Positions 1 to 7,449 of a DNA stretch of 14,984 nt are shown here, in pieces. Source of the DNA: an archaeon. GTDB lineage: Archaea; Asgardarchaeota; Hermodarchaeia; Hermodarchaeales; Hermodarchaeaceae. The notes under the pieces were generated by a model. That model had not been told where the DNA came from and made no database searches. It was given only the letters and a program-made list of their open reading frames with translations. The stretch's first letter is position 1; every line of letters starts with the position of its first letter. Position numbers and translations under genes: made by a program. Location of the stretch: NCBI GenBank assembly GCA_016550425.1, contig JABXGS010000262.1, positions 1 through 14,984 on the forward strand. The letters are read 5' to 3'.

Positions 1-348
1 GCAACCATTGGTCCTGTCTGGGCCATTGGGGTCGACAGTCCACAGATGTATCTTGGCACAGCTGATCCAGATAATCCCGTAGCTCCAACAGCAGTTTTAA
101 CTTCAATGTTGAAGCGTGTTGATGTTGCTATTAACCAAACCATCGTCCAAAAGGTGATTGGCGGTTCAAGCATCGCTGGACTTTCCTTCTGGAACTTAGC
201 AAATGGTGGTGTTGGTTGGGAAATGAACAACACACTGCTCGGAACTAACTGGGCGGTTTCAACAACTGACCAAAACACCATTGCTATGATCGCACAAGGC
301 ATTATCAACGGAACTTATACTGTTCCAACTGATCTTGTTTGGCTGTAG
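1..348 (+). CDS. BMP-family nucleoside/purine-binding lipoprotein of an ABC importer, C-terminal part only
   Basis: The frame is open from base 1, so this is the last 115 residues of a longer protein. The visible part has the hallmarks of the BMP/Med/PnrA substrate-binding family: a strand ending in AIGVDSPQ near the start, then TSMLKRVDVAI, a standard helix in the second lobe, and a final IINGTYTVP stretch. The family binds nucleosides or purines outside the membrane and delivers them to YufO/YufP/YufQ-like transporters. The matching ATPase and both permeases lie directly downstream on the same strand, which supports the call. The signal peptide and lipobox would be upstream of the window. 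The ATG at 46 is internal, because the conserved strand precedes it. A hairpin and T tracts after the stop suggest it can be transcribed separately from the ATPase. The exact substrate is inferred from the family. Confidence 0.88.
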   Translation, partial: ATIGPVWAIGVDSPQMYLGTADPDNPVAPTAVLTSMLKRVDVAINQTIVQKVIGGSSIAGLSFWNLANGGVGWEMNNTLLGTNWAVSTTDQNTIAMIAQGIINGTYTVPTDLVWL

Positions 349-361
349 TTGATAAAAGAGT

Positions 362-407
362 GGGCCAACAGGCCCCTCTCCCTCTCTTTTTTTCATTATT
401 TTTTTTG
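362..407 (+). terminator. Hairpin plus T tracts after the binding-protein gene
   Basis: GGGCC (362-366) and GGCCC (371-375) form a 5-bp GC stem with an AACA loop. Two T-rich tracts (about 386-393 and 398-407) follow. Archaeal termination depends mainly on T tracts, and the stem strengthens the case. It would set the binding-protein mRNA apart from the membrane components, a common way to give the binding protein higher expression. Confidence 0.65.
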
Positions 408-446
408 TTCACGAGCATTGAGATTAAATACTAGAAAATGGCACTT

Positions 447-455
447 TTGTATAAT
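447..455 (+). promoter_or_regulatory. Candidate TATA box for the ATPase-permease unit
   Basis: TTGTATAAT lies about 60 bases upstream of the chosen ATPase start and downstream of the terminator. Transcription would begin near 475-480 and give a leader of about 35 bases holding the GGAGG ribosome binding site at 499-503. A second A/T-rich stretch (TTAAATAC, about 424-431) is an alternative. Neither is experimentally anchored. Confidence 0.35.
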
Positions 456-511
456 TCGACGTTCTGTAATGGAATGTTCGCACCGACACTATCCTTATGG
501 AGGCGATTTGT

Positions 512-2101
512 ATGGACGCCATCGAACTCGAAAACATCTGGAAAGTATTTCCTGGTAATGTTCAAGCCAACAAGGACATCACCTTACGGATCAAAGAAGG
601 TGAAGTTCATGGGTTACTCGGGGAAAACGGAGCTGGAAAGACTACATTGATGAATGTGTTATACGGTCTAATCGAACGAACATCAGGAACAATCAAAGTT
701 CGAGGACAAGAAGTGAATTTCAGATCTCCTCATGATGCAGTTCTGTGTGGAATCGGAATGGTCCATCAACATTTCAAGCTTATTCCTAATCTAACCGTTA
801 CTGAGAACGTCATCTTAGGCGCTGAACCAATGTATCTGAATCTTACAGCCAACTTGCGCGTCTGGAAACCTAGCATTAATCCAATGATGCCAACGGACTT
901 CAAAGGGGCAGAAAAAGAAATTAAACGCATTAGCAAAGAAAATGCTCTCAACATCGATCCTCGCGCCAAGATTCAAGATCTTTCAGTAGGCCAACAGCAA
1001 CAAGTTGAAATTATTAAAATTCTTTATCGCCAAGCAGATATTCTCATTCTTGACGAACCTACTGCTGTTTTAACTCCACAGGAAGTCGATGAACTTTTTG
1101 AAACATTGGAGACATTTCGGAATGAAGGAAAAACAATCATACTCATTACTCACAAACTACGCGAACCAATGGCTCTTTGTGATCGCATCACAGTTCTCCG
1201 TGATGGTGAGCTTGTTGGAACAGTGAATAAGAAAGACACTTCACGAGAACAATTAGCTGAAATGATGGTTGGACGAAAAGTTGTCTTCAGGGTGGCAAAA
1301 ACACCAGCCAAACCCGGTGCTCCTGTGCTTCGTGTAGAAGATCTCTATGTTCGCGATGATCGTGGTCTTCCCGCTGTCCAAGGGGTGTCTTTTGAAATAA
1401 AATCAGGAGAAATTCTTGGTTTGGCAGGCGTTCATGGGAATGGACAACGCGAACTCGTTGAAGCCATCTGGGGGCTTCGAAAACCCACTAGTGGTGAAAT
1501 CTACATCGAAGGTGAACGAATAACTAAATACAATCCTCGGAAGGTTCGACGAATAGGAGTTGGATACATACCGCAGGATCGACAGAAACGTGGATTAATT
1601 TTAGATTTCTCAATAAAAGAGAATCTCGTCCTTGGTGGTCAATATCGACCTCCATTTGCTATTGGTCCTATGAATTCATTTCTGAATGCTGCCAACATTG
1701 ATGACTACTCCAATCACCTTGTAAAAGATTATTCAATTCGACTTCGAAATATCGATGAGCCAGTATCTACACTCTCGGGGGGAAACCAACAAAAGGTCAT
1801 TGCAGCACGAGCGATGGGTCCAAATCCGAAATTACTCCTTGCATCAAATCCAACTCGAGGTCTTGATGTGGGGGCGACTGAATATATTCACAATGCTCTC
1901 ATTCGAATGCGTGATCAGGGTGTGGCGATTTTTTTGATTTCAGCTGATTTAGATGAAGTGCGTAATGTAGCGGATCGAATTGCGGTCATCTTTGAAGGAA
2001 AGATCGTTGCAATAAGAATGCCTGAAAAAACAGATGAGCGGGAATTGGGACTCCTGATGGCAGGAGAAACTGGGGAAGTAATTTCAAAGGGGTCAGCATA
2101 A
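512..2101 (+). CDS. ABC importer ATPase, tandem-domain, nucleoside (YufO/NupA-like) type
   Basis: This 529-residue protein has two nucleotide-binding domains in one chain, as in the ATPases of carbohydrate/nucleoside importers. Domain 1 has a Walker A GENGAGKT (about 37-44), an LSVGQQQQVEI signature (about 157-167), Walker B ILILDEP (about 177-183) and an H-loop histidine (about 214). Domain 2 is degenerate: its P-loop is GVHGNGQRE (about 306-314), its signature is LSGGNQQKV (about 421-429), and the Walker B region reads ASNPTRGLDVGA, so the usual catalytic Glu is absent. That asymmetry is typical of the nucleoside subfamily. The ATG at 497 overlaps the ribosome binding site GGAGG (499-503), which lies 8 bases before the ATG at 512, so 512 is chosen. 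The stop overlaps the next start by one base (TAATG), implying translational coupling. It acts on the cytoplasmic face with the two permeases downstream. Confidence 0.92.
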   Translation: MDAIELENIWKVFPGNVQANKDITLRIKEGEVHGLLGENGAGKTTLMNVLYGLIERTSGTIKVRGQEVNFRSPHDAVLCGIGMVHQHFKLIPNLTVTENVILGAEPMYLNLTANLRVWKPSINPMMPTDFKGAEKEIKRISKENALNIDPRAKIQDLSVGQQQQVEIIKILYRQADILILDEPTAVLTPQEVDELFETLETFRNEGKTIILITHKLREPMALCDRITVLRDGELVGTVNKKDTSREQLAEMMVGRKVVFRVAKTPAKPGAPVLRVEDLYVRDDRGLPAVQGVSFEIKSGEILGLAGVHGNGQRELVEAIWGLRKPTSGEIYIEGERITKYNPRKVRRIGVGYIPQDRQKRGLILDFSIKENLVLGGQYRPPFAIGPMNSFLNAANIDDYSNHLVKDYSIRLRNIDEPVSTLSGGNQQKVIAARAMGPNPKLLLASNPTRGLDVGATEYIHNALIRMRDQGVAIFLISADLDEVRNVADRIAVIFEGKIVAIRMPEKTDERELGLLMAGETGEVISKGSA

Positions 2102-3711
2102 TGAGTGATGATACAGTTACTCCTGATTTTGAAACAAACGTGGATGAAAAGCATTTGCAAAGTGGTGGTATTAACGAATTCTTTCGGGGGCTCTATTTCC
2201 AATTCATTGGCTTTTTCAGATGGTCTAATCTTCGGAGAGGGCTCATTCAAATCGGATGGGCAATTATGTCTATCTTTCTCGCGATTTTTGCTACCTCCCT
2301 AATAATGCTCGCGACAGGGTATAATCCATTCATTGCATTTCGAACATTGATTCTAGGGGCATTTGCCCGAACTGATCTTATTTTTTGGTATGCCACTCCC
2401 CTCATCTTCACAGGTCTTGCAGTGGCTTTAGCCTTCCAAGCGGGGCTCTTCAATATTGGTGCAGAAGGCCAGTTGTATATGGGGTCAATGGCTGCCACGG
2501 TTGTCGGTTTCATGATTTTACTGCCACCTGTAATTCACCCTGCTCTTGCTTTACTTTTTGGCTTCATTATTGGTGGTTTATGGGCTCTCGTTCCAGCGTT
2601 ATTAAAGGCATATCGAGGCGCTCATGAAGTCGTAACTACGATGATGATGACTTTCATTGCGACTCTCTTTACTCAATGGCTGGCTGCTGGACCTCTTCAA
2701 GAACCTGGACAAGTTCAGCCACAAGCCCAAACTCCTCTCATCTTTCCCACAGCTGAGCTAGTTAAGCTCTTTGGCTCGAATTTTCTTAATTTTGGCTTTG
2801 TAATTGGCATCTTTGTTGTTATTGGCGTATGGATTCTTCTCAGAAACACGGTTCTTGGCTATGAGATGCGAGCTGTTGGTAAGAACCAGTCTGCTGCTCA
2901 AGCTGCAGGAATTAATCCCAAGAAAATGATTGTTATTTCGCTTTTCCTAAGTGGGTGTCTTGCAGGGCTTGCTGGTGCCGTTGAAATTCTAGGCTACTAT
3001 CATCGGTTCCGTGATGGCTGGTCAGCGGGTTTAGGTTTCGACGGAATCACTGTTGCAGTACTTGGCGCTAATAATCCCATCGGTGTTCTCTTAGGTGCTA
3101 TTTTCTTCGGATTTCTCCGTGCTGGTGCGATTCCAATGCAAACAATCGGAGGAGTTCCTGCAGAAATGGTGGATGTCATCCAAGGATTAGTCGTCCTTTT
3201 CGTCGCTGCTCCGAAAATCGTAATTTGGCTAGCGAAGAAGGGAGTCACATGGGCGAAAAGGCTTGTAAAAGACCCTATGAAAGCCGTTCCCATCTTCATG
3301 GGATCGATTATAGCAATAATTGGTAGTATTGCTAGCATCGCTATTGGTGCGAGTATGTTCGGTACCCTTGTCCAAGCAGGGCTTATTGGTGATATCTTTA
3401 CTTTGATACTCACCGAACCATTCTTTGCGATGTATATAGGGCTAGCATCCCTTGCAGTGATAATCGGTCTCATATCGCTCTTTGCATTCTATGGCCTTAT
3501 GACAACTCAGAAATGGTCGACTATTGCTCTCATACCTTCCGCGGTTATTTGGATAATCATTGGCTATATTACAATGGTCATGTTAGGTGCTACACTCCTC
3601 ATTCCGCTCAGCGTCTTAGGAGTGCTAGGTATCATCTTTGGAGTATGGAGTTTCATTCTCCTGTATCGACAAGGTGTTACCTTTGTGGAGGTGAAAACTG
3701 ATGCAGATTGA
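2101..3711 (+). CDS. ABC nucleoside-type permease 1 (YufP/NupB-like, BPD_transp_2) with extra C-terminal membrane region
   Basis: A 536-residue membrane protein. The core (about 50-380) is a branched-chain amino acid/sugar/nucleoside permease domain with the motif FNIGAEGQLYMG (about 117-128), characteristic of nucleoside permeases, and an ATPase-contacting loop AVGKNQSAAQAAGINPKK (about 258-275). A soluble 45-residue N-terminal stretch precedes the first membrane segment. Family members usually end near 350-380 residues. Here about 150 further residues follow, with four likely membrane segments (about 396-418, 440-463, 475-495 and 497-522). The frame stays open and hydrophobic to the end, so this is an extension and not a frameshift artefact. 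It overlaps the ATPase stop by one base and the next permease by 11 bases, and GGAGGTGA near its end serves the next gene. Confidence 0.9.
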   Translation: MSDDTVTPDFETNVDEKHLQSGGINEFFRGLYFQFIGFFRWSNLRRGLIQIGWAIMSIFLAIFATSLIMLATGYNPFIAFRTLILGAFARTDLIFWYATPLIFTGLAVALAFQAGLFNIGAEGQLYMGSMAATVVGFMILLPPVIHPALALLFGFIIGGLWALVPALLKAYRGAHEVVTTMMMTFIATLFTQWLAAGPLQEPGQVQPQAQTPLIFPTAELVKLFGSNFLNFGFVIGIFVVIGVWILLRNTVLGYEMRAVGKNQSAAQAAGINPKKMIVISLFLSGCLAGLAGAVEILGYYHRFRDGWSAGLGFDGITVAVLGANNPIGVLLGAIFFGFLRAGAIPMQTIGGVPAEMVDVIQGLVVLFVAAPKIVIWLAKKGVTWAKRLVKDPMKAVPIFMGSIIAIIGSIASIAIGASMFGTLVQAGLIGDIFTLILTEPFFAMYIGLASLAVIIGLISLFAFYGLMTTQKWSTIALIPSAVIWIIIGYITMVMLGATLLIPLSVLGVLGIIFGVWSFILLYRQGVTFVEVKTDAD

Positions 3712-4627
3712 TCCAGCTACACTCATTCTCTTCGGATGGATACTCAATTCAACCCTTCAAGTGGGAACTCCACTCGTCCTAGCAGGACTTGGTGGTATGT
3801 TTTCTGAAAGGTCAGGAATCGTCAATATCGCCCTTGAAGGCATCATGCTGATGGGAGCATTTGCTGCTGTCGCTGTAACATACTTCACAGATAATCCGTG
3901 GTTGGGTGTCCTCGGAGCCATTATAGCAGGCGTACTAGTTGCCGCAATCCATGCTGTAGTAACTGTCAAATTGAAGGGAAACCATATAGTAAGCGGTACA
4001 GGCATTCTCTTATTTGCAGCTGGTTTCACAACATTAATGCTTTTTGTAATCTGGGGACTTCGCGGAGTGTCTCCTGGAGTTACACCGCTTCCTGAGATTT
4101 ATCTTCCCGGGATAGGCTTTCTCTCTCCGCTAATATTCATCATGTTCGCGCTGGTTCCCATTTGCTGGTTCGTACTGTATCGAACACCCTTTGGACTGCG
4201 GCTCCGAGCTGCTGGAGAAGATCCAAGCACACTCGATACCGCGGGAATTAGTGTTGAAAAGTACCGAATTTACGGAGTACTTCTAAGTGGTGCGCTAGCT
4301 GCAATGGGTGGTGCTCAAATGTCGATTGGCTTTGGATCGTGGTTTGGAAAAGGAATGACCAGTGGTGCTGGCTTCATTGCTCTAGCGGCGCTAATCTTTG
4401 GAAACTGGAACCCCATTGGAGTTCTGATAGCAGGACTTTTCTTCGGCTTCACTAGTGGCCTTAACTACGCCTTACAAATTGCGCCCGGCTGGGACTTCCT
4501 CGTCGGAGTTGGTAATTTCATCCAAATGATTCCTTATGTCTCAGTCATCATTGCTCTGGGTATTATCAGGCGGTCAATACCACCGAAGGCTATAGGTGTC
4601 CCATATATCAAAGAGAAGGAAAGCTAA
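3701..4627 (+). CDS. ABC nucleoside-type permease 2 (YufQ/NupC-like, BPD_transp_2)
   Basis: A 308-residue polytopic membrane protein of standard length for the second permease of this transporter class. Near the N-terminus it has SERSGIVNIALEGIML (about 35-50), the motif typical of the YufQ-like partner. The ATPase-contacting loop LRAAGEDPSTLDTAGIS lies at about 188-205. It pairs with permease 1 to form the translocation pore. The start is ATG, 6 bases after GGAGGTGA (3687-3694), and lies inside the end of permease 1, so the two are probably translated together. No clear terminator follows, and the next gene starts 91 bases later. Substrate assignment as nucleosides rests on family motifs in all four components. 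Confidence 0.92.
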   Translation: MQIDPATLILFGWILNSTLQVGTPLVLAGLGGMFSERSGIVNIALEGIMLMGAFAAVAVTYFTDNPWLGVLGAIIAGVLVAAIHAVVTVKLKGNHIVSGTGILLFAAGFTTLMLFVIWGLRGVSPGVTPLPEIYLPGIGFLSPLIFIMFALVPICWFVLYRTPFGLRLRAAGEDPSTLDTAGISVEKYRIYGVLLSGALAAMGGAQMSIGFGSWFGKGMTSGAGFIALAALIFGNWNPIGVLIAGLFFGFTSGLNYALQIAPGWDFLVGVGNFIQMIPYVSVIIALGIIRRSIPPKAIGVPYIKEKES

Positions 4628-4718
4628 GGTTTCAACAGAGACAATTGGTCAAAGAATCACCAAGAGAAACGTTTAATCAGGTAGTTCACAGGTACTAAAC
4701 TAATAGGAACGTGATACT

Positions 4719-4886
4719 TTGAGTTCAGATGATGTCTGTCAAGCATGTGGCAAGATGGTCCAAACACCCATTAAATGCTCTAACTGTAACGCCTCATTCC
4801 ACCGTGCCTGCGTTTTTAAGAAAAAGAAATACAAATGCCCAGTCTGTGGTCACGAATCAGATACCCATGAACTTCGATTCGGTTGA
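4719..4886 (+). CDS. Small C4HC3 (RING/PHD-like treble-clef) zinc-finger protein
   Basis: A 55-residue protein read from TTG at 4719. It has eight zinc ligands in ideal order: C7-x2-C10-x9-C20-x2-C23-x4-H28-x2-C31-x8-C40-x2-C43. This cross-braced C4HC3 pattern matches PHD, RING-CH and prokaryotic RING-finger families, and the CxxCGK...CxxC...FHxxC...CPxCG layout is closest to prokaryotic RING family 1 as I remember it. Nothing follows except a 12-residue acidic tail, and there is no membrane anchor. An in-frame TAG at 4704-4706 bounds it upstream. The TTG follows AGGA (4705-4708) by 10 bases, and the only in-frame ATG would remove the first two cysteines, so TTG is preferred. Possible roles are a minimal E3-like adaptor or a protein/nucleic-acid-binding module. 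A ubiquitin-pathway role is inference only, since no ubiquitin gene is visible here. A TATA-like GTTTAATC lies at about 4669-4676. Confidence 0.75.
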   Translation: MSSDDVCQACGKMVQTPIKCSNCNASFHRACVFKKKKYKCPVCGHESDTHELRFG

Positions 4887-4908
4887 ATTCCAAAAATCGT
4901 GGCATTTG

Positions 4909-5391
4909 TCATAATGCTTTTAATTTCTCCGCAGCTTCCTTGATGAAATCAGGTGCGGCCTTCATGCGGGCCGTGGAAAGAATCATTGCTCGATAATTTC
5001 CGAATTGATCAGGTGCAATATCAAGTTTCTGGCAGACCTCTTGAACAAAACTCTCTGTGTCACCCTTGAATTCAGTTTCTACAACTATTTTCGCAAAGGT
5101 CTTTTGACTAGGCGCTACTGTACGTTCACTTCTCGGCTCACCAAAACACGCAGTAACAGCCGTAAGCTGCTCATCATCGGACACGCGGATATGAACTTCA
5201 ACCTTCATAACACCTCTATCCGTTGTACTGGCCTGTAACTGTGCTGAAAAGGTGCGGTCCTCCGACCGCGCACTTAGCCCACCTCCCATATCAACTTCTT
5301 TGGGTTGGATTCCTAATCGATCACACACACATTTGAAAGCTTTCTTAGCGGGTGGTATTGACGTAAATTCGTAGCTTAACTCCTTTCGCAA
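4909..5391 (-). CDS. Uncharacterised soluble protein with an internal duplication
   Basis: I do not recognise the family. The 160-residue product is soluble and mixed alpha/beta. It contains two copies of a short motif: AFKCVCDRLGIQPKE (about 18-32) and SFVQEVCQKLDIAPDQ (about 114-129), each next to a strand-rich segment. This suggests two related half-domains. The start chosen is TTG at 5391, which follows AGGTG (complement of 5398-5402) by 6 bases. A GTG 11 codons upstream keeps the frame open but has no ribosome binding site. The gene is convergent with the zinc-finger gene (22 bases between stops) and divergent from the phospholipase D-fold gene. The charged C-terminal helix (KEAAEKLKAL) ends the protein. 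No function is assigned. Confidence 0.7.
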   Translation of the reverse strand: MRKELSYEFTSIPPAKKAFKCVCDRLGIQPKEVDMGGGLSARSEDRTFSAQLQASTTDRGVMKVEVHIRVSDDEQLTAVTACFGEPRSERTVAPSQKTFAKIVVETEFKGDTESFVQEVCQKLDIAPDQFGNYRAMILSTARMKAAPDFIKEAAEKLKAL

Positions 5392-5486
5392 TAGACACAC
5401 CTTTCTGAAACTTCTTAAAACCACTGAGTGATTGAGTTCTTAATTATCTTTTGCGCTCAAAGTCGTCAGGTGTTTAGCATCAGAAA

Positions 5487-5515
5487 AAAACCCTATTTCT
5501 TCTTCTCTGGGTTTT
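5487..5515. repeat. Short inverted repeat between two divergent genes
   Basis: AAAACCC (5487-5493) and GGGTTTT (5509-5515) are perfect complements separated by 15 bases. The element lies between the divergent starts at 5391 and 5604 and just upstream of the TATA-like box at 5541. It could be an operator or a small hairpin. The arms are short enough for chance to be a real alternative. Confidence 0.3.
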
Positions 5516-5540
5516 AGTCGGCTTCTAGAAAAAGCACAAG

Positions 5541-5550
5541 GCTATATAGC
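5541..5550 (+). promoter_or_regulatory. TATA box for the phospholipase D-fold gene
   Basis: GCTATATAGC is a strong TATA-like element 54 bases before the chosen start at 5604. Transcription would start near 5570, leaving a short leader that contains GGAG at 5592-5595. No other promoter-like sequence in the 212-base intergenic gap is as good. Confidence 0.55.
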
Positions 5551-5603
5551 TAAATACTCTCAAAACTGTACACTCTATCAATTCAATCAATGGAGTAATG
5601 CTA

Positions 5604-6920
5604 ATGCGGCGTACAATCATCCCACAATTACTTCTGCTAATAATAATCGGGCTCATGACCTTTGCATTCTTTCAACCAGTTGCTGACCCTACATTAACGG
5701 TTAATGCACAGCCCCCGCTTGATAAACCTGCATCCATTTACACCGGTTCCGCAACTGTAACCTGTTTCTCATCTCCGGACTCGAGTTTTGACATAATCAC
5801 AGATCTTTTACAAAACACAGAGAATGAAATGCAAATCATGGTCTATGCTCTAACCAACTGGTTTCTAATTGATGAAATCCACGATGCCCTTGCACGAAAC
5901 GGAACTATGGAAATTACTATCATCGTTTCATGGAAATGGGCCTCAATTGCTGAACGGAGCCTTACAAAAGGTGCTTTCTATAATCTGTCACAAAATGCAG
6001 CCTTTGGATCCAATCTACAACTCTATTTCTCAGAAGATACATACCTTGAATTTACTCACGCTAAATTCATGATTTTCGATCAAGAGGCTGTCGTTGTAGA
6101 AAGTGCCAACTGGGCAAAATCAGGAATTCCACCTGCAAGTAGCGCTGGTAACCGTGAATGGGGCGTTGTAATCGAGCAACCCGATGTCATTGATTATTTC
6201 TATGACACATTCATGCATGATCTGCTGCTCGACAACGTAGAGCCATACGTGCCGGATATCGCCGATGAAGAAGATTTCAGTGAAAACATCGATACTGGAT
6301 CCTACCCCGCACCTTTTACCAGTCAATCCTTTACAGGTTCAATGAGCATTCAATGTGTGCTCTCTCCAGACAACGATGTCTCTGCAATCAAGGCTATGAT
6401 TGATTCTGCTACTTCAACACTCATGGTACAGCAAATGTACTCGAAAATGGATTGGGATAGCAATCCAAATCAGTTCAATGATGCTATTGTTGCTGCAGCT
6501 GCTCGTGGTGTGGATTGTAAAGTTATCCTAGACAATCGCAGCTCGGGTATGCAAGCTGTTGCTGAGATGTTTCTAGCAAATGGTGTGGATGTCCGGTTTA
6601 GTAACCAATCCTATTTTGGATGGACCCACAACAAGGGCGTCATTGTTGATGGACAAAAAGTACTTGTTTCAAGTATCAACTGGAGTTATGAATCCACCCA
6701 CGAAAACCGAGAGGCCGGAGTGATCATCACTCATTCTGGAATCGCCAATTACTTCAAACAGATTTTCGACTGGGACTGGGATGTTGGCGTTCAACTAGGC
6801 GCACCAACCACTCCTCCTCCACAAGAACCCATACCCATCGAATACATCATCATAACAGTCGTAATTGTTGTAGTGATAGCCATAGGTGGATGGGTTTACC
6901 AGCGTTACATCAAGAAATGA
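5604..6920 (+). CDS. Exported, membrane-tethered phospholipase D-fold protein with two HKD motifs
   Basis: A 438-residue protein. Residues 1-35 form a signal sequence (RRT, then a Leu/Ile-rich core ending before NAQPP). Two PLD domains follow. Domain 1 has HAKFMIFD (H152, K154, D159) and then ESANW. Domain 2 has HNKGVIVD (H342, K344, D349) and then SSINW. Both catalytic triads are intact, so an active phosphodiesterase is likely: a phospholipase, or a nuclease of the Nuc/PLDc_2 type (ARGVDCKVILDN before motif 2 is typical). A proline-rich linker leads to a C-terminal membrane segment (about 414-432) and the tail YQRYIKK, so the enzyme faces outward on a C-terminal anchor. ATG 5598 is only 2 bases from GGAG, while ATG 5604 is 8 bases away, so 5604 is used. 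The gene is monocistronic, with its own TATA box and terminator. The substrate is unknown. Confidence 0.88.
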   Translation: MRRTIIPQLLLLIIIGLMTFAFFQPVADPTLTVNAQPPLDKPASIYTGSATVTCFSSPDSSFDIITDLLQNTENEMQIMVYALTNWFLIDEIHDALARNGTMEITIIVSWKWASIAERSLTKGAFYNLSQNAAFGSNLQLYFSEDTYLEFTHAKFMIFDQEAVVVESANWAKSGIPPASSAGNREWGVVIEQPDVIDYFYDTFMHDLLLDNVEPYVPDIADEEDFSENIDTGSYPAPFTSQSFTGSMSIQCVLSPDNDVSAIKAMIDSATSTLMVQQMYSKMDWDSNPNQFNDAIVAAAARGVDCKVILDNRSSGMQAVAEMFLANGVDVRFSNQSYFGWTHNKGVIVDGQKVLVSSINWSYESTHENREAGVIITHSGIANYFKQIFDWDWDVGVQLGAPTTPPPQEPIPIEYIIITVVIVVVIAIGGWVYQRYIKK

Positions 6921-6944
6921 TAAATTAAAACCTGAAATGTCCAA

Positions 6945-6993
6945 GGAGAGGGTACCCCAGCGGATGGGCATCCTCTCCTCAAACCTTCTTTTT
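6945..6993 (+). terminator. Stem-loop with T tract after the phospholipase D-fold gene
   Basis: GGAGAGG (6945-6951) pairs perfectly with CCTCTCC (6972-6978), and the stem is extended inwards by GTaCCC/GGGcAT with one mismatch. TTCTTTTT (6986-6993) follows. The element sits 24 bases after the stop and before the convergent small gene, so it probably ends the upstream transcript. Confidence 0.65.
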
Positions 6994-7013
6994 AGCAATG
7001 GTTGAACTATAAT

Positions 7014-7265
7014 TTAGTCATAAAATGGGATATCCCCACTGAGAAACCTGTAGACAAAACGCTTCAAGGCGGCCTCCCCTTCTTCTGTGGGGCCTGCACG
7101 CCAATGAAGTCGACAAGCATAATCAAGTAGTGGGCGGAGCCGTTGCACCTGACTGGCACGAAGCATTGCTGGATGTTGGATTGGATCACGGTGTGGTTGT
7201 AATTCACGGAGTACTTCCCAGAGAATGCGTTCGGATTCCGCATGAGGTTGAATGAGTTGTGTCAT
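7014..7265 (-). CDS. Small uncharacterised protein (83 residues)
   Basis: I do not recognise it. The product is soluble, Arg/Leu-rich and predicted largely helical, with runs such as QVQRLRPLLDYACRLHWR and a C-terminal RFLSGDIPFYD. The start is set at the ATG ending at 7265 because GGTGGAGG (complement of 7277-7284) lies 11 bases upstream. An in-frame ATG at 7298 has no ribosome binding site. It is convergent with the phospholipase D-fold gene and divergent from the two-TM gene at 7450, with 184 bases between the two starts. The ribosome binding site and plausible amino-acid composition argue for a real gene, but its length leaves doubt. Confidence 0.55.
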   Translation of the reverse strand: MTQLIQPHAESERILWEVLRELQPHRDPIQHPAMLRASQVQRLRPLLDYACRLHWRAGPTEEGEAALKRFVYRFLSGDIPFYD

Positions 7266-7449
7266 CTTTAGTGATGCCTCCACCAAGCAATGATTCATAA
7301 CATGGCTACTAAAAGGCAGAGAGGGTTTAGGATAAGTAAAGATATCATTCTCAATACACTACATCACCTAGGATGTGAAACAGAGCATCGACACCTTTGA
7401 AAACACATATCAAGGATGACCCTCTACCTTTTTGGTGAGGGAAGTTTCT

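Noticed and set aside
349..650. Two short plus-strand frames between the binding-protein and ATPase genes
   Set aside because: They run through the terminator, promoter and start of the ATPase, have no ribosome binding site, and encode low-complexity, Arg/His-rich sequence.
1915..2250. 111-codon open frame on the minus strand
   Set aside because: It spans the overlap of the ATPase and permease 1 genes in antisense; both plus-strand genes are certain and tightly coupled.
3000..3473. Long open frame (157 codons) on the minus strand
   Set aside because: It lies wholly inside permease 1, whose membrane-helix sequence and motifs are clear. Antisense frames opposite hydrophobic codons often stay open, and it has no ribosome binding site or recognisable protein features.
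4729..4914. 61-codon plus-strand frame starting with ATG
   Set aside because: It overlaps the zinc-finger gene in another frame. The alternative frame gives eight perfectly spaced zinc ligands, which cannot be chance.
7375..7390. Imperfect palindrome near TCACCTAGGATGTGA in the divergent gap (about 7364-7378)
   Set aside because: Only five of seven pairs match, and it is not placed convincingly relative to a TATA box.
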